Positions 37,577-49,200 of a DNA stretch of 64,000 bases are shown here, piece by piece (the stretch's first letter is position 1; the number at the start of each line of letters is the position of its first letter). This stretch comes from Apoda limacodes. Taxonomy: Eukaryota; Arthropoda; Insecta; Lepidoptera; Limacodidae. The position numbers and the translations under genes are program-made. Location of the stretch: positions 8,127,001-8,191,000 of the forward strand of contig OX291547.1 in assembly GCA_946406115.1 (NCBI GenBank), read 5' to 3'. Under the pieces are notes generated by a model. The model was not told the origin of the DNA, ran no database searches, and saw nothing but the letters and a program-made list of their open reading frames with translations.

Positions 37577-37774
37577 ATTTCGGAGCTTTCTATGACGCGT
37601 AGCGATTGAAAATGCATTTTTAACTCCTAAATCGCCTGATAGAGGCGCTAGCGTCGACTTATTGCTACTTGCATCGCAACCGCTGCTTCATAATTCGAAA
37701 TTGGTGTTTGACAGCGATTATTGCGAAATATTAGGCTCTTGCTCTGCTCCCGCAAGATTGGTGATAGCCCCGCC
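37574..37774 (-). repeat. Segment Q of a large inverted repeat (right copy)
   Basis: Reverse complement of 35146-35347. Together with P it forms an apparently intact Q-P unit of about 1.03 kb on the minus strand, bordered on the right by a Penelope-like end. Confidence 0.85.
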
Positions 37775-37828
37775 GCTCTTAACGCGATGCACGTAAGTAC
37801 GTATACGGAAACGTACCTGTATTGGGTG

Positions 37829-38190
37829 GCGACGTTTCGATAAGGATTGCACCTTATCGTGGTCACGGCTGTACTGGCCATAGACAATACAATATATTAA
37901 AAAGGAAGTACTGGCTAAAGAGCGCGGCGTCGACTTCTGGCCGCTCCTGCAGTTTCTTCCACTACCCTCACATTGATTAAATGTTCTCTACACACTACAC
38001 TGACGATGTCCATATTGTGTTTATCACCGATATTACTGTCGCGCGGTTTAAACCTATGAATCACTGGAATCCACGCCTTCGAAAGATTATATCAATCTTC
38101 CCTATTGAAATTTTTGTCGCATTTCTTTATTTCAATAGCTTTGCGTACAAGCCGTGGATAATAGTGGCGCTCAGTAGAGAGAAGGAGACA
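37829..38190 (-). mobile_element. Penelope-like element remnant
   Basis: On the minus strand, pieces such as LYAKLLK followed by a stop, then an RNA/N-F-N-R-like patch ending in W-I-P-V-I-H-R-F-K-P, resemble the sequence after the GIY-YIG endonuclease of Penelope-like elements ('REAIEI..K..NFNRD.G..LS.AW.P'). Next comes the non-coding end with a 'gataagg..ccttatcgaaacgtcg' hairpin at 37829-37870, a motif often seen near their terminal repeats. The copy is frameshifted and short. The assignment is from memory of the family pattern and is tentative. Confidence 0.45.
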
Positions 38191-39290
38191 CTGAATTTGC
38201 GACCACAAGCACAAACCTATGCCCTAAGATGTTTTGCAAGTTTTTAGCTTCCTAAGTTGCAAATATGCACTGTACGCACGGCCGATGGCGAGGGCGAGGA
38301 TAGTAGTGGGCATAATTTCAAACAATTCCTCCGACTACAGCTCAGTAGTATACATAAGGAGGCAAACTCTCTCCTCGGACTTACGGGTTCGATACAGCTT
38401 GTGAGTTTGAGATCGTCAATAATTCTCTCAGTTTTAAGTTCTTCACGCCAGCCTAAATTATATGCAGAAGAAACAGCGTCGAAGAGATATATAAGTTCGT
38501 GAATTTGAATTTGTCTATCTTCTTTTTTTCAGCCTCATTCGTCCCAACTGTTGGGGCACGGCCTACTTAGGGTGGGTAGGTTGTTTCGTCCTATTGACGG
38601 GTAAAGCGAAACCTAACTCGTGTTATAACCCTAAAGGAATGACTAATACTTACCTCAAATAATGTAATTTGTTACAGCTACGTGGACACGTCTGTCTGAC
38701 CTAATGTCCTCTAACGGGAACTAAGGGAGTCCTAAAATACAGCTATTTTATATGCCGTTCCTATAAAAACTAGGGCCATGCAAAGGACCAAAAAAACCTC
38801 TTTTTTATGACATATTTAGACGTGTGCTATACAAATATGAAAACTAATTTTTAAGAAAACAAAACACAGACACGGAAAAATACATTACTTTTAAGATGAA
38901 GTAATTTTTATTAAATTGGTTGAGATTTGGAAGAGGAAAGTGGAGAATACGATACCCTTATTTTGATAATTACAATTACGTAAAACAGGCGAGTTGCCGA
39001 AGCGCAGTTGACCCTATCGCTCATCTGTATTTTGGACGGTCCTAGCGCGACAGGATACCTATTTCTGCATTCGCTAGGTTGTGATGTTTCCTCTTAATGT
39101 TCGCTAACGCAGTACTGTAAGTATAAGCGTAATGCAAAGAAAAATGCTTTTAATTAGTTATTCTCAAACATGCTAATCGTACCATATGAATGCGCCCATA
39201 TCTCGCACAAGCTTCTTTGGGATAAATCTTACTTGCACTACAGTATCAGAGAACGACCCGCAATGTTTTTAGCCATCCGCTCGAAAACTA
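38191..39290. other. Intergenic stretch downstream of Nup188
   Basis: The open frames at 37981-38502 are probably shadows of degenerate element sequence. The 'ttttcagcctcattcgtccc' block at about 38525 looks repetitive but I could not name it. No gene was recognised. Confidence 0.4.
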
Positions 39291-39292
39291 TT

Positions 39293-39298
39293 TTTATT
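39293..39298 (-). terminator. Candidate poly(A) signal of Nup188
   Basis: AATAAA on the minus strand about 355 bases after the Nup188 stop. It is the first perfect hexamer I noticed downstream; AT-rich DNA makes chance occurrence possible. Confidence 0.35.
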
Positions 39299-39652
39299 AT
39301 TGTCAATATATGTAATTAGTTTTTTTACACACATGTGTGCCTTGGCCACAACTGAGCATAACCGACTGTGGTGTGTGCCTCGGCCCGCTACTCACGATCG
39401 CCCGGTTATGCTGCGTGCGTTTGCGGCAGTAATGTGCTAAAATAACCATAAAAGTAATAATATTTAGGTTATTTATCGGCTCGATAACGACAACCATGTT
39501 ACAACTTGTGTTGCCAGCAAAAACGCTACGTTCTTGCAGCGCGTTCCAGATAGCGTCGGGTGGGACAAAACACTCACCTAGGGTGATGGGCAAGTTATCT
39601 GATATTCCAATTAGTAAAAAATTTATGTAATTTCGCAATCCTTAAAAACTAG

Positions 39653-40246
39653 TTACAACTCATTTTGACAAATATAAAGGAAAACAATAGACATAAAGTG
39701 AAAATAATCTTCATCATTATTAATTTGTACATCAGTTAAATTCGAGTAAACTGGTTCAATTTCTTCCAATGAAGTATTGAAACTATCATCGCTTCTTGTG
39801 GTTTCCGCCCAAGAGACTCGTTTTGAACTTCTAGTAGTTTCTTTCTTTTTATCCAAGGTGGGAGTTGAATGTGAGACAGGAGATAGTTCTTTCGTCGGAG
39901 TTTGTGCACACTTATCTAGGTAATGTTTCCGAAGGATGTATTCACGCATGGTATCCTGCGTTCCTCGTTTAGGAGGGGGTGGCGGGGGTAAAGATCTTTC
40001 TCTCTCTTCTATGTCGGATATGTTTCTGCCTATTCGTGCGTCCTCAATTTTTTTGAATTCTTCCTCATCTGGTAGTAACGGCCAAGCCCCCAGTTTATTC
40101 CGTATAAGATGTGAGTTGGCATGAGCCGCGCACAGAATCCGCTTCCGCACGAAGTCGTGGAACAACGTAAGTTCAGAGCTCAATTCGCGACGGATGAGTT
40201 GCTTATGCCGTGGTGCGACATTTGGGTCTCGTACTGCTAGTAGGGC
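39653..40246 (-). CDS. Nup188: Nup188 last exon with stop codon
   Basis: Acceptor 'aatttatag' leads into LLAVRDPNVAPRHKQLIRRE, then LSSELTLFHDFVRKRIL. The exon continues into an acidic and Ser/Thr-rich tail with a six-proline run and ends ICQNEL followed by TAA. Phase 0 joins the preceding exon. An upstream ATG at 40183 would give a shorter isolated frame, but the clean splice makes this an internal Met. Confidence 0.85.
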   Translation of the reverse strand, partial: ALLAVRDPNVAPRHKQLIRRELSSELTLFHDFVRKRILCAAHANSHLIRNKLGAWPLLPDEEEFKKIEDARIGRNISDIEERERSLPPPPPPKRGTQDTMREYILRKHYLDKCAQTPTKELSPVSHSTPTLDKKKETTRSSKRVSWAETTRSDDSFNTSLEEIEPVYSNLTDVQINNDEDYFHFMSIVFLYICQNEL

Positions 40247-43200
40247 CTATAAATTAATACAATAGCTGTGAAATTCTGCCGGATCTAGGTGAGTTAAAAA
40301 GAATTTTATCTAAGGTCAATAAATATTAATATCGCCCCCCGGACTCCACTAACCCAAGCCCTAAAATTTATGATTTTTTTTTTTCTATAATTATTCTATA
40401 TCAGACTCAAACTCGCTGTTCCTCAGAAGAGATAAACGATTTCGTACAGTTGGCATTATATAAGATTATTTTCAAAAAAGCTTTTTAATGCCAGCTATAT
40501 TTCATAGTACCAAAATTCCCTACTACCTGTGAGGCCAACAGAGTGGTGGTAGCTTCAAGTGCGCCTGCGACGAGCCGCTCGTTCAGCCAGGTAACTGCGC
40601 TAGTTGCAGAAGAGATGCTGGTTAGCGACTCGCTGCGGTTGGCGCGCTTCGACTCGCCGGGACTGCTGCACGAGCAAGCGCGCCGGCGACCGCGCGGCGA
40701 ACGGGAACCGCTACCTTCATCTGCGTGGTATGCCTGAAGGAAGATTATTTCCTTATCATTATAGACTTTAGAACAGTTAAAAGTTTAGTTAAGTTAGCAC
40801 TACAATACATCCGCAACATACTTGAAACCCCTGTCGTTCCTAAATTAATTCATTTCGTGTGTCTCGTACCTATTTTATATTTATGTTTGTGCTTAGTTTC
40901 AACCTTGTATGAGAAATGGTTTGAAATATTTAACTTCGATAAGCCACTGCTCGACGTCACTGTTATTATGATCAACTCTTTTACAATAAAAGAATTAAAG
41001 TTTTATTAGAAAGTTTTATAAATATTTCAAACTCAGCCGCTTGCAAGCTTGCAGCATTTTTATTTGTGATATTTTTTTTATCTATCTATATATATAGAAA
41101 AATTACGTGTCACGTTGTTTGTCCGCGATGGACACCTAAACTACAGAACCGATTTTAAATTTGATTTGTACACCGTGTGCAATTTGATCTTATTGAAAGA
41201 TAGGATAGCTTACATCTCAATTGATAGTCTCAATATTATTTTATTGCAAATTATTTGTCTATTATCTGTTAGTTCCAAACAATTCTTCAATAGATGGCGC
41301 TATGTTAAAAAAACAAACGTTTCATATAAGCTACAATACTAAACAGATGGCGATATCTGTTAACTGGATGGAGTAAGTATTAAATAGATGGCGCTATGTT
41401 AAAAGTTAAGCGACTGCGCCGAATTGGATAATTTAAGTTGTGTTTATTATTGTTAGGGCAAGGTTTATCGGAAATAAAAAAGGGTCAAGTGGGAGTCGGG
41501 CGCGCGCACTACTGGTAAACCTATTGTAATGAAATTTTGGTAAATGATTGTGCACACCTCCGGGAAAAGTTTTTGAGAAATAAAAATTGGTCAAGCATAA
41601 GCTGGGGTTTCTGAATTAGTACAACCCTTTCAAAATAGGTGGCGCGCCAGTTGTTTTAAAAAGAGAAACAACGTTCTCCGGGTCAGCTTTCTGTAATTTG
41701 ATCCAAATTAAAAGATAGAATAGTTTTTATCTCGATCTGTCAAGTGCGAGCCTTACTCAGGAACTTTAGGTAAAAAGCAACGTTCACCGGGTTACAGAGA
41801 GACTGCAGCGGAATAACTTTCGCTGGGACCACTAGAACTAATATATAAAGCTGAAGAGTTTGTTTGTTTGAACGCGCTAACTTAGGAACTTCGGAAGATC
41901 GGATTTGAAAAATTCTTTCAGTTTTGGATAGCCCATTTATCGAGGAAGCGGAGCACTAATGAAAAATGTTTCAAAATCGGGTTTTTTTTTATCCTTTTGC
42001 GCTGCGTAAGCGGTTAGAGTTTCGCAAAAATTATGTATGACAGAATTGTTTCCCTATAAAAGTTCTAAAAAAAAGTCCGCGACAGCATATGTCTATATTT
42101 TAAGGATGGCTCACTATAACCTTTTTTATGCTAACTTCTTTTCTAAAAATTATTTTAGAAATATTGGTTCTAAAATAATGCATTATTTGTGAAGGTGTTT
42201 TTATAAACATGATATTAATCTTTTTCCAAATAAATAAGTTATTCATCACAAGCATTTAATTTAAAACAAAATTGCCCTGTTCATCATTCGATTTCAATGA
42301 ATATCTTTGGAGATATCGCAGTTTTAAAATAACGTGGCAGCAAAATAATTATCAAGTATTGCGCACGCATTTATGATGTGCGAGGCCGGCGGGCAGTCAT
42401 GAGGGGGAAGGGCGGTACGTATTATTTAAAAATATTTTACCTTCTGTGTTTTTTTTTATAATTGAGGAGTTGCCGTAAGAATCCTATGCCGATAACCAAA
42501 TTTAGGGCGGGCGAAGCCGCTGGCAAAAGCTAGTCTGATAATAAAATACAAACTTACATGATTAACAGATCTTGTGAGCAAACATATTGCAGATAGAAGC
42601 GTCCCAAATGTCAGCTGCGGGAATGGTTCGTATGTTAGTTGCGGGAATGGACTGTAAGATATTTTGTCAAAATGAAGTTCAACCAATGGCTGCCAGCGCT
42701 CCAAGTCCAACCCTGGGTCAGCCAACAGCGAAAGAAGGTCTGGACTGAACGAAAGGAGGCACAGCGTCGCCATGTGGAGTGTTTCTAGTGTTCTGTTGAA
42801 ATCAAGAACTCTTTTTGTCATTTCATTTACATCAGTAAAACAGGCAAAACTACACAATCAAAGTTTTAAAACACTATTTCGGTGAAGCAAATTCGACTTC
42901 TAAAATATCAACATCTTTCAGTCTTGTCAAATGTGTCAAATCTATGATTATCAGAGTTTTTGAACAAAGAAACTTTGAAAGTAAATTTGCTTGACTACAA
43001 TAATCTCTACGATACTAACATTGATTTATCTTAGATGTATGTTTTTTAATGCAAAACTTTTAATAAATCAACAACTTGTCTCTTTGACAACTAATTTTTA
43101 TGTTTTTTTTTTGCTACTACGACATTAACACACCCACAGAGCTATATAGACGAGGGAAGTAGACCTAAGTCCAATTTTTGGTCAGAGTTGAGTACGGATA

Positions 43201-46200
43201 ATGCCACACTGTTTTCATACAGTTTGAGGTGCTTGCGTGCGTCGCATTGATCTCTAGTTTTAATTGTCCGAAACACTAACACTAGGTACTGCGGTGGCAA
43301 TATTGTATTGTTATTTATTATTTCTATGTGCTTTCTTATTCGTATATCTATACATTCGAATAACAATTGATATAAGAATCGATAAAACTTATTCGATACG
43401 AAAAATTTTGTATGTGTGTTTCACACAGTTAACACGGCGTTGTCTTTTGCCACTGATTAAACTACGCTCGACGTCATAGCAGATAGTTTAAAAGTGACAC
43501 GCTTGTTTCTCATACAATAGACAGTGTTTACGGCATCTATCTTTATATATGTCTAAGGACACACCATTGCTTCGGCTATGTATGACTTTAGCTATGACTT
43601 ACACTTAACACAAAGTTATCCTTTATAATATCTCTTCGAAAATAATGAGTAACTATTATTATTTAATGCTGATACTAACCTGTGTAAGATACTAACGTAT
43701 GTAAGATACTAACATGTGTAAGATACTAACCTGTGTAAGATAGGCTGCATTTGTGTAGAGTCATCGGTGTCAGACGGGCGACGCGACCGCACCATTAGCA
43801 TCACGCACTGATAGAGGCACGCACTTATGCTGCGCTGTCACAACATACTTTCAACTTCAATATATATATTACACATCAAGCTTGAGAAAGAGATAATCGA
43901 CTAGCTTCAGCTTACTAGAAATACTTAGTCTTTTTTGTCATGAAATAGAAAGATAAATATAAATAAAACAGGTCTTTATGATTTCTTTCTTTAAAATTTA
44001 AAAATTAATACTAACAGATTATATACGTTTCCTAACAAAAAACTTAATTAATTTTTCGTACAAATGATTCTAAAAACAATTTAATTAGATATTTAAATAA
44101 AGAAATCATTAAGTCCAGTTTTATTTTTATTCAATGGCAAAAAACGAAAGGAAATAATTTCATCAGCTCTTAGTAGTTATCGGACTGTCAGTATTTCGTA
44201 TTACAAATTTCGAGTAATCGATTGATTTGTACTGCACAATGCTGGCTCATCTAGTGCTACTTTACTAAGTAAATAAGAAAAAACTCTAAAATGTCAACAT
44301 TCCTTCAGCTGCATACAATTAAATAATGAACCAATTAACATTAACAGACTAAGACGATAATTTTGTTCCTGTACTATTCGTCTACTGCACATATATAGGC
44401 CAAAGTCCGGTGGACCAGTAATAGCTGCATCAGCCACACTGTACTAGTCATACAGAAAAAAAAAACATATATAGGTAGTGCAGTAGTTACGAAACAAGGA
44501 ATGGACAAATAAATTCATTTGTTAGTTACATATACGTGTGGTACACTGAAACTTTTGCGTAACTCATTAATAAAAAAACAATTTACATGTTAAGAAATAA
44601 ATATATTTACTGCTCTTCAAAGTATTCTCCATAACATTTTAAACATTTTTTTATTCGTTCAAACCCTTTTTGAAAACGTGAGGACTGGCCTAAAGTCATG
44701 TTTTTCACGGGCTGGTTGAAAGCTATCAGGTCCTCTTCCGGCCCCGTAAATGTCATACCTCTCATAAAATCTTTAATTTTCGGGAAATTAAAGAAATCGC
44801 ATGGTGCCAGGTCTGGACTATGTGCGGGGTGGGTCAATAGCTCTACCTTTTCAGAAGCCAAAAATGACTTTGTCTAGTTGGCGATGTGCGCCGAAGCATT
44901 TTCATGGTGCAATAGGATGCGACTTCTTGGCCGTTTTTCTTCAACTTTTTTAAAGACACTGGGCAAACAAAATGTGGTCTACCACTCAGCATTGTGAAGA
45001 TAGGACCCGTCCGGGAGAAAAAAAAACGCTATAATTTTTTTTCCTATGTTTTTCGCCTGCCGCAATTCAATTGGTTTGCTGTCACCTTGGAAAACCCATA
45101 CAGAAGACTCTTCGTTTTCTTCCGGCATGTAACAAGATATCTATGTTTCATCTCCTGTCACAATATCATACACAGCAATTAAACGTCCGTGATCGTACTT
45201 TAACTACATTTTTTTACACCAATCAACACGAATCCGTTTTTGTTCTGGAATAAGTACATGAGGAATCCAGCGGCAACATAGTCTTCTAACTTTTAAATGT
45301 TGATGTAAGTAAAATCATCGCCCTAAATCTTTTCGCGTTAATTCCATTTTTGCTACGGACGACGAACTTCAACTTATTTAAAAAAAAAACATAACTTTCG
45401 AAATTCAAACATTTGTGAGCGGCCAGGAGCGCAGAACTTTCAGTGTGCCCTATGTATCATATGTAAGTAAATGCAAAATCCTATCAATCACACTAATACT
45501 ATTAAAGCGAAAGTTTGTGAGAGTTTGTGTGTTGTATGATTGTTACTTCTTCACGCTCAAACGGCTGGACCAATTTTAATGACATTTAATATGGAGGTAG
45601 CCGAAACGCTGATTAACACATAGGATTCTATCCCGAAAAAATCAAAGGATCCGGCGGGAATAAGTATAACCGAGCCTAAAAGAATTATAATTACAGCTAT
45701 AGCAAACTTCATTAGTATGATTAAGGAGTTCCACGCCGATAACCGAATTTAGGGCGGGTGGAGCCGCTGTCAAAATCTAGTATTATTAAAAATTCGAAAG
45801 TTTGATTGTCTGTCTGTCAGTTTCTTACTTCATAAGTCACTCATACATGGACCGATTTAGATGAAAATTGATATGAAGATAATTTCCCGGGGAAGGACAT
45901 AGAATAGTTTTTATCCAAAAATTCAGGCGTTCCCGCGGGAACAACTATAACCGAGCTTAAACTAAAGCTTGCTATAGCAAACTTAGTTAGTATTATTAAG
46001 AAGTTCCACGCCCATATCCGAATTTAGGGTAAGTGAAGTCACTGGCAAAATTCATTAATTACCAGCTGTCCTGCGGGAATAACTAAAACCGAACTTAGAC
46101 GAACTATAACTTGCTATAGCAAACTTCATGAGCTTAATTAAGGAGTTGCCGTAAAAATCCCACGCCGATAACCAATTTTGGCGGAGCGAACCTAGTATCC

Positions 46201-49200
46201 AAATAAGTTAAAACTTAGGACAAACAGTAATATAGCTGAACTTACCATAATTCCAACTAAGGAGTTTATGTTTTCAATTCGCCACCGAGATTCAAATTTG
46301 ACCAACTGTACTACTAAATTCAAAGTAGATGCACAAAGATTCAAAGCGTCCATATTGACTACATGTTTTGGTAACAACACGGCTTCTATTAGATACTCCA
46401 AATGAACACCGACAAATGTAATTGCACTACCAGCGAAGAATTGACCGTGTTTCATAACCATCATAGAAATAAAATCTAGACCGTAAGCATACACTTTCCA
46501 CCATTCGTGCATTTTCCAACCACCCGCAGCATCATCAAACTTGGGTGGGAGTAATGGCAGCCATAGAAATTGATCAATGTCGCTCATAAGCAAATCTCTA
46601 GTGAATGGTCCTCGAGAATAGGCTGTTAAGCAACGTAAAGCAGCCAATGACATGTAATAATGGCGACGATTCTGTAAACAACTTTGCAAACAACTCAATA
46701 ATTTGTTGATAAATCTTGACGACTGGAACCATTGAGATAAACCAGAGAACATGTCATCATACAAATCTAGACATTGTTCCAGCATCGCAAGAGACAAGAC
46801 TACAGGTGGTATTTCTTCAGTCACAGGTTTTTCAGTCCCTTTTATTTCAGTTTTCTTTTCTTCTTTTATATTGCCAAACGATTTCTCAAGTTCGAAAGTG
46901 TTAATGTTTGTTACAGATCGAATTATGCTTTGTGCAACAGCACTATTTGCTTTAATTTCGTAGTCTAGACTGCTAATAGCCACAGTGGCTATTGATAGTA
47001 TGGCACGTACTGCACGGGGATGTAAGCAGTCATAAACAATAGCCGTACTAGTCAACAAATTTTCGATTTGTTTCGCGCTTGCTTTTCTGTTATCAAAACA
47101 ATCATCTTTCCAATTTGCTAGCATTATGACATAAAGTTCAGCTAGAATGACAACTAATCTACCGTCTTTTAAGTCTGTTAATTCACTGAGTAATGCCGTC
47201 ATGCATGGTGCAACCATTTTACCTTTATGTGCAATATTTAGGCTTATTGGTAAACATTTGCAGAATATTGTCGTAAAGTCTTTCCAAGATGTAAGTAAAC
47301 CTAACCACACCGGAACTTTATCTATAACTTCTCCTGTTAAATATCTGCCATCGAAAGCAAATATATAATTAATCCAACTGTCTAGATGTTTACTATTGGT
47401 ATCAAAGAACTTTTCCAGCATTTCCTTTAAGCTTGGTTCCAGTGTATTTCTCGAGATAAACAACTCTATGCCAAGAACGTTAAATATTTGAGCATATGTT
47501 CTCAAACCTGGCTGGATTTTACTTAAAAGTGGACTAGTCAAGTGCTCCCAAAACTTTGGATGTTCTCTTAATTTCTTGACCAAAATCTGCATGTTATTTC
47601 TCCATAATTCGTGAAACAGAGCCATAATACAAGCCAACAAGGGACTATGCAGTAATTTAACATCCTAAAAATAAAATACAAACTGTTAATAAATTTTTAG
47701 ACATTTTGTGACAATTATTTCCATGAAAAAATTACTTACGGCTTTGACAGTTCCGAGATAGTCTGCCATGTATCCTAAAATACCTTCAAAACCCTCTGTC
47801 GTGTCCTGAAAACAAATAACCGTTACTTCAGTACTTTATATTTGAAGAACAAAAACAATAATAGAGCATTGTTCAGATCTGGCCTTACGTGAACAATTGT
47901 TTGTAAAAACAAGTAGATCTTGAGTTTATTTTATTTTATTTCAAAGAGAAAAGTTAAAGTGTTTCTTAGTATCAGTATTTTTAGAATTATTGAGCATAAT
48001 CACGTTAATAGTTTTAGCGCCGCCACTCAACAACAAATGTATGTCGTTTTTGTTTTTTTCATTGAATATAGTCAATCTACATAATGTAATCGAGTTTGCA
48101 TTTACTTTAATGTCTAAAACTCTAGACTAATAAAAAAATATTTCATCCAAAGTAAGCCCCTGTGGTACAGTACAATTGACACTGGCGGTATTACCTTTCT
48201 GCATAGCTAAACTTAGCCTTTAAGCAAGGTAGCATCCAGCCCTTAAATCACCCGACGCATGAACAAGACTTTTAGATAAGTCCTTAACAAAAGACTTCGT
48301 ATCCGATAACCAAGGGCCAAGTATCTCAAATGCAAGTGCTACCAATTTATAACGAATAATTAATGATGAATGTTTGCGGCGCTTAATTAGTAGTGCTTGT
48401 TTAGCGGCCGCACCAGGTGTAGTTGACGTACTCTGAACATAAGACGGAGCAAGTGCATCGACACACGTTGCGTCCCACACCAGAGCACGACCAAGACGCC
48501 ATGACACTTAAGTCACCCCATTAGGTATCTTTGCATTTATCATGTATAAAATGATATAATTTTGGAAGTTAATTGGCTCTAGCTTTAGCTTTAGCACTTG
48601 TCATGTTTTATAATCTATATTTAAACAGTTCATAATAATAAAGGTAAGGTAAAAAAAGGTCTTGAGTGGCGACCACGAACCGGAAAGCGCAGCGTGGGAC
48701 AGCCACCCGCTAGATGATCTTGTAAAGGTAGCGGGGAGCCGCGGTTACAGGCGGCACAGAGTCGCACGCTGTGGAGAAAGTTAGGTGAGGCCTATGTCCA
48801 GCAGTGGACGTCAATGGGCTGATATGATTATGATGAATAAAAAAAGGTATAAGTAGGTAAAGGTAAGGGGGCTTTGATACTTAAATATTGTGAAGTAAAA
48901 CATATATTCGTAAGGGTATGTACTACTTAAAATTAAATACTTTTTTGCTTTAGAATTTGTCCACGACAGACCAAAACCTTTCCCTTTATTATAAAATTAC
49001 TTACGACTTTTTCACTTATTTTTATGGTTACTTTTTTGACTTCGGTTGTCTCCTGTTCGCTGCTATCTTTGCCTTTTACTTCATCTAATACTTTTTGGTA
49101 GTTTATCATAAAAAATGCTTCTGTTAGTCCAGGCTGTTTACTTATGCAATTAGCTACAAAATCTAATATGGCAATTTTTAAATCCACAGTCTCATATTCA

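Noticed and set aside
37981..38502. Two plus-strand open frames of 81-88 codons
   Set aside because: No recognisable domain; the minus strand reads as degenerate Penelope-like sequence over part of the region.
42850..43680. Frame ending LYENSVALSVLNSD near 43142-43366 as a Nup188 exon
   Set aside because: It looks coding-like but does not fit the phase between exons 11 and 12, which already join exactly.
44607..44861. 84-codon minus-strand frame as a host gene
   Set aside because: It is the C-terminal part of a mariner transposase, inside TA-flanked terminal repeats.
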